Assembly (NCBI GenBank): GCA_030407315.1 | Contig: JALQPE010000519.1 | Span: 1 to 64,000, forward strand | DNA from: Asparagopsis taxiformis | Lineage: Eukaryota; Rhodophyta; Florideophyceae; Bonnemaisoniales; Bonnemaisoniaceae | Direction of reading: 5' to 3' | DNA: 64,000 bases | In this document: positions 52,360-62,848 of the stretch, one piece after another | Layout of the letters: each line of letters opens with the position of its first letter | How positions within the stretch are numbered: the first letter of the stretch is position 1 | Program-made: the position numbers and the translations under genes | The notes under the pieces: model-generated | Seen by the model: only the letters and a program-made list of their open reading frames with translations | The model's database searches: none | Told to the model about the DNA's origin: nothing

Positions 52360-55180
52360 TTGTTCGCCATGGAAGGAACGTTCCACAATCACGGTGAAAA
52401 GCACGACGGATGGGTGTTCATCGACCCCAATCAAGTCAGCAAATTCGTATCGATTCGCGATGTTGATGCAAGTCATGTGGAAGCGCTCATGGAGAGCATT
52501 CGCAACAGCGGTTATGACACAGCTCATCCCGTGACTGGCAGGTTTCGAGAAGGCGTTCTGGAGATATTGGATGGAGCGCACCGCTGCATGGCAATTGTAC
52601 GTGGAATGGAAAAGGGCGTCTTTCCTCCTGGCGTTACGATTCCTATGCGAGAAGAGTCTATCGTGGCGGACACCAACAGCAGTACTGCTATTGTGCTGGA
52701 CCGTGTGAGAGCGACGACATCCAACGACATTGCAGGCCTGCAAAGGCGCATGATGTTTGTTGAGTATCTAATGATCGCCGTTGATCTCAGAGACGAGTAC
52801 TGGGTCCAAAACGGAAAGGACAAGTACCAAGTACGCTCACATTTCGTCTGTGAGGATGGCTGATGTGTTGGGCTGGATCAAATCCTGCGATCCAAGCGGC
52901 CAAATTGCTTCAAGCCTGAGTGGTAAACCGCAGTACAGCTCATGCATGTCTATCCTGGCTGTGCTTCGGCCGTATCACCGAGCAGAAGATTCGAGTTCGA
53001 TTGATTTGCGTCTGTGGCAAATGTTTTGTCATGCATGGGGACTCAATGCAGATATGGGTGATTCTCCGAGGATGGTTGAGTTTCCGAAACAGGTGGGGGT
53101 GACTAGTTCTCGCGCCGTCGAAATGTTTGGCAAGACACCCCGCGGAGAATTGTCCTCTCCACTGAACCGCGAACTGCTTTCGAGCAGGTACTTTCTGGAC
53201 GGCGCTACATCCGACATGCAAGATTCTTTGCAGGCTAGCCAGAAGCGGTTCAGGAGGCTGATGGTTATGATGTGCCAGTGTATCTTGGCTATTCGCAGTA
53301 AGGAGATGGGCAGTGTGCCATCTAGGCGGGCCAGAGCCACATCCGGGGCCATTGGTGGTGGTGGAATGGTTGGAATTGCAACATCCAGTGCGCAAGCCAA
53401 CCAGCTTGGATTTGTTGTCGACCGTGTGTTAGCTGCGTGGGATACCGGGGCAAGAGTGTTGGGGTATGAGGATGTTGAATCGATGTGCTGGCCGTTCATG
53501 GTATTCGATCCTGCGGGCCTTTGCTTCAGGTCACTCCCGAATCGGTCTGATGGCTGCGCGGTCGAGGAGCATCGGAAAAACCTGACCATTGTCCCGAAAA
53601 CTGTAGACAGTGAAAACGGGTTCTGTGCCGACCTTCCAGTGGCTGTAGATGCAAGGCTGCGATCATTGACAAGCGCCTTCCTGCTGTCGATACGCCAATG
53701 TGTCACTGAGGTGAATGTGTTCGCCGAGCGTGGTCAGCTGATGCAGAGACTTCGAGCCTTGCTTTTCGACACTCCTGACAAGTTCGGCTTGAATTCGTTC
53801 ATTCGAGCCAAGTTGAACACGTCTCATGGCCTGGATGGTCAGAGGAGGCTGAAGGCTTGGTTATTGCGAACCCGAGAGCAACGAAAGCTTCCTCTGACCA
53901 TGGATGAGTTGCACAGTCTTGAGGATACGCCCGAGCCTGGCATCCTTGAAGGTGCACCTGTGCAGATGGAAATATCCGCAGCAGTGCCAAACAATGGCAG
54001 CGAGGATATAGAACAGGATAGTCTGGAGCCACAGAGGAAGAAGGCTAGGCTGGAGCGCGGTGGTGGAGAGGACGATAATGCGGCGGTTGCTAGCGAAACA
54101 GCAACAGGAGAAGGTGCGGCCGAGGATGACGCTATGGAGGTTGACACTGTATCGCCTACAGAAGCACCGCTCGTTGAAGTCGGACAGGAAACCAAGCCAG
54201 AATATGTCACCAAGCTGGAAGCTGTGATGGGGCGTTACATTCACACTGTGAATTGTGACGCCACTGATGTAGCCAAAGAGGTGGAGGACAAAATTAGTTT
54301 CCTGGAAGATGGCGTGTTGGAGGACAGTGTTCAGCTTGTGCTCACTGATCCTCCATTCAACACGAGGCGGGAAGGCGGCAGAGAAAACTCGGAGTACGAT
54401 ATTCTGGAGCCGGAAGAGTTGGCGAGTGTTGCGTGTGAAATAGTTCGAGTTCTTCGGCCTGGCGGTCATGCTCTAATCTATTCCAGCGTGCGCCAACTCG
54501 TGGCATGGATGGATGCAATCAGAAATGCCGAGCCTGGCAAGATGATTGTGGACAGTGTTCCAGTCGTGCTATCTCGCCGACCACACAGCTTTACGTCCAA
54601 TCCATCGACGAAAACGTGCACACTGCATAATATGCACGATTTCGTTATCCATGCGTATAAGCGGGGGAAGGGTATGGCTGCATACGATATGGTGGATTAC
54701 AGGTTGCACAATCCGGACATATCGAGGCACCCTGGGTTCACCAACGCGATTGACAACGTTCCGAGGTTGTCGGCTGGTGAAGCTCAATACGATGGGCAGA
54801 ACAACCGACTGCGCCATGAGCAGAAGGCGTTGACCACTCTTCGTGAGCTTCTGGAACGATTTTCGAAGCAGAACGATATCGTGATGGATTTCTTCTCGGG
54901 AACATACAGCACAGCCATAGCGTGTATGGCGTTGAGGGATGGTACGTATCGTCGGTTCATTGGGTGTGAGAAGGAAAAAGGTGCCACGATGCATCGCAGG
55001 AGTGGATACTGCATGCTTTCGTCAGTGAGGTGAAAGCCGGCGATATGGGGGATCTTGCAGCGTGAGGTGGAGAGTATTCTTGGGGACGAGTCGGTACCGG
55101 TTGTCATACCACGGAGTGGTCTGCCCTGGTGGGGTCGTGTCGACATCCTATTGGACGACCCCGGTTCGGGAATAACCAAT
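52360..55180 (+). pseudogene. ParB-like / DNA methyltransferase gene, frameshifted
   Basis: The ATG at 52360 opens a frame with HVEALMESIRNSGYDTAHPV and LEILDGAHRCMAIV (ParB/Srx-like box) that ends at 52863. The coding signal moves to another frame at 52822-52834, where AAGTACC is tandemly duplicated (AAGTACCAAGTAC); the extra seven bases account for the shift. The second frame runs to 55033 with motif IV LTDPPFNTRRE (54347), LRPGGHALIY and motif I-like DFFSGTYSTAIAC. Close to the end, near 54978, the homology moves frame again (CHDASQEWILHAFVSEVKAG). It is closest to the gene at 26078-29587, but no SET domain is seen and the gene is probably cut by the gypsy element that follows. Not functional as it stands unless the shifts are sequencing errors. 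Confidence 0.75.
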
Positions 55181-55419
55181 GGAAACAGCCTCGCTGTACC
55201 TCAGACCAGTGAGGGAGAGGGACCCATTGGGACAACTAAAGACCCCACAAGGGGCAAATTTTAACTAAGCTGACTCAGCTAACTTTACACTGTAACACTA
55301 ACAGTCGGTGATCTCGCGGGCTCCCGCAGTCGCCATAATCAGGGATCTGATTGGTGCACATAAGGATATTTATTCCTAACTGTCTACCTACCCTAACTGT
55401 TTACAGTAACTTAGTTTAG

Positions 55420-55427
55420 TATAAAAT
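55420..55427 (+). promoter_or_regulatory. TATA box of the gypsy 5' LTR/leader
   Basis: TATAAAAT lies about 450 bp before the gag start, in DNA with no other role, and fits an LTR U3 promoter. The LTR ends themselves are not defined. Confidence 0.5.
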
Positions 55428-55873
55428 GCCTCTGGATTAGCCAGAGTGCTTAACCTTTAGAGGTAACGTAAACTCACGTGGAATTTACGACTCCACTGAA
55501 CAGTGTTTGCATCGCTCTTTTCTATCCTTCTAGGACGAATTAGCTTTAGCTATACAGCTCGACGGGTTACGTCTTTCGCTCCATCAATACGCACTTCGTG
55601 CGTGAGCACCCCGCCAACCTTCACCCGGTATTACCGGCAGACCTTTCGGGTATACTCGCTATTGGCGGTTGACGCAAGATTCGCTTGCTCTACCACACTA
55701 CCGAGGCTCGGGACACCTGTAGGGTGGTTTTGCCGCTTTGCGGATTTTCTACCTACTACATTGGTCTCTCGACCTAGAATCTTACCGTCATCTCAGCCGA
55801 CCGGCGACACACCGAAACCACTCAAGAAGAGTAAACTCGTCGTTAGACGTGAGCTCATTGAACAAGAGTAGAA

Positions 55874-57811
55874 GTGATGCCATCGGAAAAGTCTCCGGAA
55901 CATTCTGACTCCGAGTCAGACCCCATCGGGGGAGTTTCAACCCAAGAATTCGTCACTGAGGAAGGAGTCTACCGACTTATGCATGAACATGCAGACAAGA
56001 TTCTCAATGATAAATTGAAAGAGATGCGTGATGAGATCAGCCAAGCTGTGGAGGACACCCTCGATGACCGACACGGCGATCTCGTCTCAACTCTCATGGA
56101 TAACACGATTGATTTGCTTGCACCCAAGCTGAAAGCCATTTGCCACGAAGTGGTAGATGAGAAAGAAGTAGAAGTCTTCTCGGGAACGTGGAAGTCCATC
56201 CGTGTGGATTTTCTACAACGGGTTATCCGGCTTGAAAAGAAGGTCACTGACCTACAAAGGAGAAGCTACGCTAGCTCTTCTTCCGGCGATCATCAGCACC
56301 AAGGGCTTTGGAACCAACAAGACGGCACTGCCGAGAACAGCGTAGCTGTGGAAGCCGAGAAGCTCGACAAGGTCGTGGACGTCACCAGACGTTTATCAGA
56401 TCGAGTGGACTTACTCAGCGAGTCTCTCGCCCGTCCGGTACCAAGTCGAAATCCCAACATGGGTGACCCAGTCTTTGGGTTTGGTGATACACCTTCGAAT
56501 CCATTCGAAACAGAAGAAGGACCCTTGGAACCAGGCTTAACTCCTTTAAGAGCCCGCGAACCCGCGTTCGATCGTGTAGTATCCTACCGGTATTACCGGT
56601 TACAAGACAAGTCGTCATCGACAGAAGCTCCGAACGGAAAGAGTAGAAGTCTCTACAAGATAACGGAAAAGATTCGGAACTTCAATGCGTCCTTGACGCC
56701 GTTCGATGGAACGCAACCCATCGATATACTTCGATTCCTCGCCGAGTACCAAGATGCTTGTGACTCCTGCGGAGTATCAGAAGGAATAGCAACAAAGTTG
56801 CTACGTTATTTCCTTGAAGGAGATGCGCAACGATTCATCGCGTCCGAATCTCGGAAAAGGAAGTTGCTAAATCAACTGCACCAGCAGATAACGTGGCCAC
56901 AGGCCGTCCATGCTTTACTTTCTCGTTATGCAACGGATACAGTTTTGGCTGACGCCTACGACGCGGTCACGCGTATTAAACAAGAACCTCACGAAGATGA
57001 GGCAGAATACGCCGACAGACTGCAAGAGGCCGCACTGTTGTGTGCTAATGTTTTCTCTGAAAGAGACTTGGTAAACTACTACCTCAAAGGGCTACGCCCG
57101 GGGGTAAAAGACACCGTGAAGGTCACCGTTGGCCGAGACGGCGAAGATTTCCTTGCTGTGCGCAATCTGGCAAAAGGACTCGGGGATTCCCTAAGAGCCA
57201 CCACAGCCGACACGGCTAAGCCCAAGATGTACCCTAGTAGGGAACTCGCCGAACGGAGACGCAAAGCGTTACTAGCCACCATGGCTAGGGAAGACCTCGG
57301 AACGAGGAGAGAAGCAACTACGTCGCAGACGTTACAACCACTGACTGTGGGCCCGAACGCGGAGGCACCGCCGATGGAAGTACCACCCCTCACCGAGGAT
57401 CATGTGAATCTTGCCGAGTCCATGATCCCGAAGGGTGCGGTCAATTGGCGTTGCTCCGGATGCCGGCAACCCGGTCACGTGCTGTACACATGCCCGTACC
57501 TCTCCCGTTCCGTAGGAATGTATTTCGCTTTCGCGAACTACGCATACCAGCAAGAACCGGAACAAGTCATGCGCCGACAGCAACGGCAATTTGACAAGTT
57601 CAAGAAGAAGCAGGTCCCTGCAAAGACGATTATCCAACGGCAGAAACCGTTTCCACGCATGGTCGCGTTTGCCGAGGACGACCCCGTCGCTGACCAAGCC
57701 AATCCGGTTTCCGGACTTCAACGGAGTATAGGTTCGTCTCTCTCGGCAGAAACCGCAGTTGATGCCCTGGCATCTTCAGATGAATCATCCGACACTTCGT
57801 CGGAAAACTAA
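55874..57811 (+). CDS. gag: Gypsy gag polyprotein, 645 aa
   Basis: Two adjacent ATGs open the frame. The N-terminal third is helical with heptads (DKLKEMRDEISQAVEDTLDD), the middle has the capsid-type block FLAEYQDACDSCGVSEG ... YFLEGDAQRFI ... SRYATDTVLADAYDAVTRI ... YYLKGLRPGVKD, and near residue 520 is one CCHC knuckle, CSGCRQPGHVLYTC. The product would form the cytoplasmic particle that packages element RNA. It ends at TAA 57809-57811. The pol frame is open from 57784, so gag and pol overlap by about 28 bases in the -1 relation, which fits -1 frameshifting; no clear slippery heptamer is seen. Confidence 0.85.
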   Translation: MMPSEKSPEHSDSESDPIGGVSTQEFVTEEGVYRLMHEHADKILNDKLKEMRDEISQAVEDTLDDRHGDLVSTLMDNTIDLLAPKLKAICHEVVDEKEVEVFSGTWKSIRVDFLQRVIRLEKKVTDLQRRSYASSSSGDHQHQGLWNQQDGTAENSVAVEAEKLDKVVDVTRRLSDRVDLLSESLARPVPSRNPNMGDPVFGFGDTPSNPFETEEGPLEPGLTPLRAREPAFDRVVSYRYYRLQDKSSSTEAPNGKSRSLYKITEKIRNFNASLTPFDGTQPIDILRFLAEYQDACDSCGVSEGIATKLLRYFLEGDAQRFIASESRKRKLLNQLHQQITWPQAVHALLSRYATDTVLADAYDAVTRIKQEPHEDEAEYADRLQEAALLCANVFSERDLVNYYLKGLRPGVKDTVKVTVGRDGEDFLAVRNLAKGLGDSLRATTADTAKPKMYPSRELAERRRKALLATMAREDLGTRREATTSQTLQPLTVGPNAEAPPMEVPPLTEDHVNLAESMIPKGAVNWRCSGCRQPGHVLYTCPYLSRSVGMYFAFANYAYQQEPEQVMRRQQRQFDKFKKKQVPAKTIIQRQKPFPRMVAFAEDDPVADQANPVSGLQRSIGSSLSAETAVDALASSDESSDTSSEN

Positions 57812-58383
57812 CCGGGGGGAGTGAGGTGTCGCGCTCCCGCCAGGAGGTGGAACAGCTTAGCTGTAAGGTGGACATCTCACCATCCACACCTCCACAGGGT
57901 GGAACGGAGATACCAACGCGGTTGAACCGTCCTACCCAGACACCAACCGGGGATATCCCTTATCCCCTCCCCTCTCAGCCAAAGGCTGCATGTCTTTTGA
58001 AGGCAGCCCACTACGTGGTTTTAGGTTCCATCGGAATATCCGAGACACTTCTAACGCCTATGCGTATGGTCATGGACACAGGTTCAGGCCCTTCTGTAGT
58101 CTAAGAATCAACCTTACCCAAAGGATGGAAGACCTATGCCGCGCAAACCGGGAACATTCCTCAACTGGCAGACGCCAATGGTAATCCTCTCAGGATAACA
58201 GGAAGAATCAAGCTGCTAATACAGCTAGGACGTAAGGTTCTGGACGCAGAATTCTTTGTAGCACCTAAGCTGGCAGTACCAGTTATCCTGGGAACAAGTA
58301 TCATGAACTCACATGTAGATGCAATTCGATGCCGCGCTTAGCGCATTGATGTACACGATGGTGGATCGATCGCCATCCTGCTG
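57784..58383 (+). pseudogene. Gypsy pol: protease part with two stop codons
   Basis: In the frame of the downstream pol, MRMVMDTGSGPSVV carries the aspartic-protease site DTGSG at about 58070. TAA follows at 58102-58104, and after the rest of the protease fold (LAVPVILGTSIMNS) comes TAG at 58339-58341. Both stops lie upstream of the intact reverse transcriptase frame. Without readthrough, pol beyond the protease would not be made, so this copy is probably inactive despite its intact downstream domains. Confidence 0.8.
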
Positions 58384-61300
58384 ATGCAAAACGTGAGTAA
58401 ATTGAACAACTCTTCTTCTTGCTATGTACATGAACCAAACCCTTCGCAGGGTACTGATCTGGACCACCAGTCAAACCGGATCCGGCTAGCAAGAGAAATC
58501 ACAATTCCCCCCATGAGTCAATTAACCGCATCGGTTGTCTGTGCTGGGGGCGGACTAAGCCTCCTTGAGGCGAAGAAAAAACTATTCCACCGACAGCGGA
58601 TCTCAATGCCGAACGGCATTGCTGAAATCATTCCTCGTACAGTCTTCACTGTCATTCTCACCAATTTTGGTTCGACCGAAAGATACCTCCCGAAGGGGAC
58701 GGTTGTCGGTATTGCCCGTCGAGCACCCGGCCCAGCCGATCAAAAGCTCCCTAGTGAGTTATCCTCTTCCGGCTCAAACCGTATCATCAGTCTAACCAAC
58801 CCGATGACGGGAACCAAGGAGAAAGAGAATCCGCAATGGCGGGAGGATGTATCCTTGGAGCACCTTCAACAACCACAGTTGAAGGAGAAAATTATAGCGA
58901 TGCTATCGCAACATGAGTCCATGTGGGACGGGTCTCTTGGAGACATTAAAGCAACCGAGCATCGGATTGATATAATCGAAGGAAGTCGACCACGTCGACA
59001 GCAACCATACCGAATGGGACCCTTGAGAAGGGAGCTAGCAAGTAAGGAGATCATCTCCATGCTAGAAAAAGGAGTCATCGAACCCTCGAACTCCGAATGG
59101 GCTAGCCCAGTGGTCCTGGTACCCAAGAAGGATGGTAAATTACGCTTCTGCGTTGACTACCGACGTCTCAACGACATCACCATCTCGGATGCTTATCCGT
59201 TACCCCGTATGGACGATTGCATAGACTCCTTAGGAGATGCACGCGTGTTCACCACGCTTGATTGCAACTCAGGCTATTGGCAAATACCCGTTGCCTCCGA
59301 GGATCGGGATAAGACGGCTTTCACGTCACATCTTGGGACGTATCGGTTTAAACGACTGCCCTTCGGGCTGAAGAATGCACCAGCCACGTTCCAACGTGCG
59401 ATTGACATTATCCTAAGCAGCGTACGCTGGCAAACATGTCTTATCTATCTCGACGACGTCATCGTCTTCTCACGTAGTGAGGAAGACCACCTCCACCAAG
59501 TGGACCAGGTACTCACACTGTTGAGGACGGCAGGGGTAACCCTCAAGCTGGCCAAGTGCCACTTCTTCGAAGCAAAGGTAGACTACCTCGGACATGTTGT
59601 TATGCCAGGTAAGCTGGCGGTCGCCCAAACTGCGACGGATGCTATCGCGAAAGCAACTTTTCCAACCACCCCCACGCAAATGCGTTCCTTCCTGGGGAGC
59701 TGCGGTGTCTTCCGCCGTTTCGTCAAAGGGTATGCGGATATCTCCCACCCCCTCAACGCGATGTTGACCAAAGACAAACTACCGAGCTTCGGTTCAAGTC
59801 CTCCAACGGCGGAACAACGCCACGCGTTCGATAAACTTAAAGAATCTCTGGTGCAACCACCGATACTGGCTTTGCCCAGGGTGGGTAAACCCTACATCGT
59901 AGATACAGACGCCTCTGCGTATCAGATAGGGTGTGCGCTGTTGCAACAGCAGGATGACGACGACTATCGTCCTGTAGGATATTGGTCGCGGACCTTGACC
60001 AAACCTGAACGGGGATATTCTCCGACGGAGCGCGAGTGTCTCGCCGTAGTATGGGCAGTCACTACCCTTAGGCCGTACCTTGAACAAACGAAGTTCGTGG
60101 TGAGGTCCGATCATAACGCGTTGCGTTGGTTGATGAATATCACTGACCCGTCAGGGCGCCTGTGTCGTTGGCGACTCCGTCTGTCGGAGTTTGACTACAC
60201 CATAGTCTATCGTCCTGGCAGGGTTCATCAGGTACCAGACGCGTTATCGCGTGTCGAAACGGAAGGGGCAGACCCCCATCCAGTGGATGACGAAATACCC
60301 ACGCTCTTCGCGTATGACCTTCACCAGGAAATACCTGTTACCGAAGAGATGAACCCGTGGTTCTTTGATGTACTCATCGCGCGAACTTCCGCTGACACCC
60401 CCCTGATGGAGGAAAACCAAGCTGTCATGACGACACATCCTCAGACAGAAGGTTCCGAACCAATCACACTCAACGAGTGGATCGAGGAGCAACGCTCTGA
60501 TGACTTTTGTCAACAAGTATTGACAAGTCAGAAGTCTGACACTGTCTTCTTCGAAGATGACAAAGGTGTCTTGCGACGTAAATCCACCCTTGACAATTCC
60601 CACCAAGTGGTTGTACCAAGAACACTCAGGCCCCGCCTGTTGAAGATGTGTCATCACGATGTACTCGCGGGTCACCCCGGACAAAACCGTATGTATGAGA
60701 CCATGCGTCTCTCGTACTACTGGCCGGCCATGGCCGCGGATATCACCGCTACGGTTGAACGTTGTCAGGCTTGCGCCAGGAACCGACTCAAGTTGCGTAG
60801 ACACGCTAATACCTTGAAACTATTCCCAGCTTCAGCACCGCTGGAAGAAGTCTCTATAGACTTACTAGGCCCTCTGCCTAAAACAAAGAAGGGTAACCTT
60901 CACCTCTTAGTAATTACCTGTCGCTTCACGAAGCTTACACAGGTTGTACCATTACGCAGTATCACTGCTTACCATGTGGCTGTCGCCTTCTGCACCCACT
61001 GGATTTTCAAGTACGGTCCCCCTAGGACGTTGCTCTCCGATAACGGACCTCAGTTTGCTTCCAAACTTTTCCAGGCTGTTTGCCTGCAACTTGGAACAAA
61101 GAACTTGTTCACAACGACCTACCACCCACAGACCAACGGTCAGGTGGAACGGTATAACCGTACGTTGTTGAACATGTTACGCAACTACGTAAACGAAAAC
61201 CAGAATGACTGGGACGTGTACGCACCAGCGTTGACGTACGCGTACAATACGCACGTGCATCGCACGACAGGGACGACACCCTTTGACCTTATCCTAAGTA

Positions 61301-62517
61301 GACCACCACCCCCTTATTCCCTTCATCACTCGACAAGAACACGGCAAAAACCGGACGCTTTCTTGAAACAGGACTTCCTGCAACGGATTGCTCAAGCAAT
61401 TGAGAAGGCCGGTCAAAGGCTACACGCCACGCAAGCGCGTTATAAGCGAGACTTTGACCGGGGAGTCCGGAAGACCAAACGACTCCTCCAGGAGGGCGAC
61501 TACGTCTACCTTGACAACCCCGAGGTACGGGAACGAAACAAGTTAACGCCACTAGCGCAAGGACCTTTCAAGGTCGTGAAAGCCGGTAGGCGAACCGTTC
61601 ACATAGAACGGGATGGACTTGTCGAACAAGTTAGCCACGACCGCGTGACGTATGCGCCACAACCTGAACAGGAAACACCGCACTCACGGTTAACTTCTAA
61701 CGGAGCATCCGCACCTGCGGTGGGAACCGACGACCAAACCGCCAACACGGTGCCGAGTATGGCGGAAGAGTGCCTACATCGTGATGCATCAAGCCCGAAG
61801 CGCGTACCTCTTCCAACCGAACAACCCCCAGGTCACCCTGTAACCAAGCCTTTGTCATCCTGCTCCGCGGTTGAGGGTGAACCTTTAACCGACATACCGA
61901 GTATCGGTCCGAGACGAACCGTCTTTAAGGAGGGGGCCCAGGCCGATATTCATCGTCAGGATAATGCTGCTTCACAGCCGATCTCCACTCAACTTGACCT
62001 CCCCGAGGATGAAACTCTTGACAAAATGCAGGAACCTGCTTCCCAAGACGCCAACAAGACGTTCTCCCGGCTGCGCCGATCAACCCAGAAGGAACCAACC
62101 GGAACAAGCCCGAAGAAGAATAGTCGCCCTCATCGACAAGCAAGAAGTCGGCAGCACGGCATGGAAATATCCCAAGAAGCCACTTCGGCTGAGCCGCTTA
62201 ACCCTACGGGTGACACGGCTAACACCGGAAGAAGACGACGCTCGTCGAGTCAAGATGTTCCAACCGAACAGGGAGCTATCTCCCAGAACCTGGAACCACC
62301 TGAAGAACAGGAATTCGCCATAGACGACTTGATCGACCATGTCGTCGACGACGATAATGAGGAGTGGTTCCTCGTAAGGTGGTACGGATACCGTGACCCC
62401 ACGTGGACGCAACGGCACAACGTGCCTGACGAACAAATCTCCCGATACTTCCGTAAGCGGAACCGCCAAGCGGCTAAGAAAACGTCTAAAAGACGAACGG
62501 CTAAGAAGCGCCGATAG
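58384..62517 (+). CDS. pol: Gypsy pol: RT, RNase H, integrase, chromodomain, 1377 aa
   Basis: One long frame in the protease frame; the first ATG shown is probably internal to a longer polyprotein. It has RT with LRFCVDYRRLN, TTLDCNSGYWQI and YLDD (residues 355-358), and RNase H with VDTDASAYQIG, TERECLAVVWA and RSDHNALRWL. The integrase zinc finger follows with HHDVLAGHPGQNRM ... CQACARN, then a core with IDLLGPL, LLSDNGPQF and QVERYNR. A Pro/Ser/Thr-rich spacer leads to a chromodomain at about 1309-1357 (EEWFLVRWYGYRDPTWTQ). The chromodomain marks a chromovirus and would steer integration to particular chromatin. Sequence similarity to the pol remnant at 1-2198 is clear, but codon usage differs. 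Confidence 0.9.
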   Translation: MQNVSKLNNSSSCYVHEPNPSQGTDLDHQSNRIRLAREITIPPMSQLTASVVCAGGGLSLLEAKKKLFHRQRISMPNGIAEIIPRTVFTVILTNFGSTERYLPKGTVVGIARRAPGPADQKLPSELSSSGSNRIISLTNPMTGTKEKENPQWREDVSLEHLQQPQLKEKIIAMLSQHESMWDGSLGDIKATEHRIDIIEGSRPRRQQPYRMGPLRRELASKEIISMLEKGVIEPSNSEWASPVVLVPKKDGKLRFCVDYRRLNDITISDAYPLPRMDDCIDSLGDARVFTTLDCNSGYWQIPVASEDRDKTAFTSHLGTYRFKRLPFGLKNAPATFQRAIDIILSSVRWQTCLIYLDDVIVFSRSEEDHLHQVDQVLTLLRTAGVTLKLAKCHFFEAKVDYLGHVVMPGKLAVAQTATDAIAKATFPTTPTQMRSFLGSCGVFRRFVKGYADISHPLNAMLTKDKLPSFGSSPPTAEQRHAFDKLKESLVQPPILALPRVGKPYIVDTDASAYQIGCALLQQQDDDDYRPVGYWSRTLTKPERGYSPTERECLAVVWAVTTLRPYLEQTKFVVRSDHNALRWLMNITDPSGRLCRWRLRLSEFDYTIVYRPGRVHQVPDALSRVETEGADPHPVDDEIPTLFAYDLHQEIPVTEEMNPWFFDVLIARTSADTPLMEENQAVMTTHPQTEGSEPITLNEWIEEQRSDDFCQQVLTSQKSDTVFFEDDKGVLRRKSTLDNSHQVVVPRTLRPRLLKMCHHDVLAGHPGQNRMYETMRLSYYWPAMAADITATVERCQACARNRLKLRRHANTLKLFPASAPLEEVSIDLLGPLPKTKKGNLHLLVITCRFTKLTQVVPLRSITAYHVAVAFCTHWIFKYGPPRTLLSDNGPQFASKLFQAVCLQLGTKNLFTTTYHPQTNGQVERYNRTLLNMLRNYVNENQNDWDVYAPALTYAYNTHVHRTTGTTPFDLILSRPPPPYSLHHSTRTRQKPDAFLKQDFLQRIAQAIEKAGQRLHATQARYKRDFDRGVRKTKRLLQEGDYVYLDNPEVRERNKLTPLAQGPFKVVKAGRRTVHIERDGLVEQVSHDRVTYAPQPEQETPHSRLTSNGASAPAVGTDDQTANTVPSMAEECLHRDASSPKRVPLPTEQPPGHPVTKPLSSCSAVEGEPLTDIPSIGPRRTVFKEGAQADIHRQDNAASQPISTQLDLPEDETLDKMQEPASQDANKTFSRLRRSTQKEPTGTSPKKNSRPHRQARSRQHGMEISQEATSAEPLNPTGDTANTGRRRRSSSQDVPTEQGAISQNLEPPEEQEFAIDDLIDHVVDDDNEEWFLVRWYGYRDPTWTQRHNVPDEQISRYFRKRNRQAAKKTSKRRTAKKRR

Positions 62518-62848
62518 TGAAAATATAGGGTTGCCCCACAGCTAGGCTGATTGTACGCAGAAGCGTCAAGTAGAACGGCTAGTGGTTGCAGCGTCACTGC
62601 GGGGGAGCACGAAGAGGAGGTGGTAAGGTACCACGAGAAGCTCCCGGTGGGTTGGCCAAACACCAAACACCGGACTCGGTAGAAGTATGAAGCCAACTGG
62701 CCAAAGAAAAATTCCACAAAAACAAAAACATTCCAACCTGTTAATGGTAAACATGATCAAGCCGCACACGGCGCATGGATGAACGATCTAACCTGAAGAC
62801 AAGACGCAAATGCGTATAAGAAGATAACCCGGTTAGGGAAGGAAGACG
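62518..62848. other. Non-coding gap after pol
   Basis: No gene. GAAGAGGAGGTGG near 62610 is purine-rich and could be a polypurine tract, but no LTR follows at once. Confidence 0.35.

Larger units (their letters stand above)
55230..62600 (+). mobile_element. Nearly complete Ty3/gypsy chromovirus
   Basis: Leader with TATA box, gag, protease, reverse transcriptase, RNase H, integrase and chromodomain follow in canonical chromovirus order. The left boundary is placed after the last methyltransferase homology and is approximate. No matching pair of LTRs could be found in the window, so the 3' LTR is probably beyond 64000 or lost. Confidence 0.8.

Noticed and set aside
55503..55871. 122-codon ORF before gag
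   Set aside because: Lies in the LTR/leader, no family likeness, different frame from gag.
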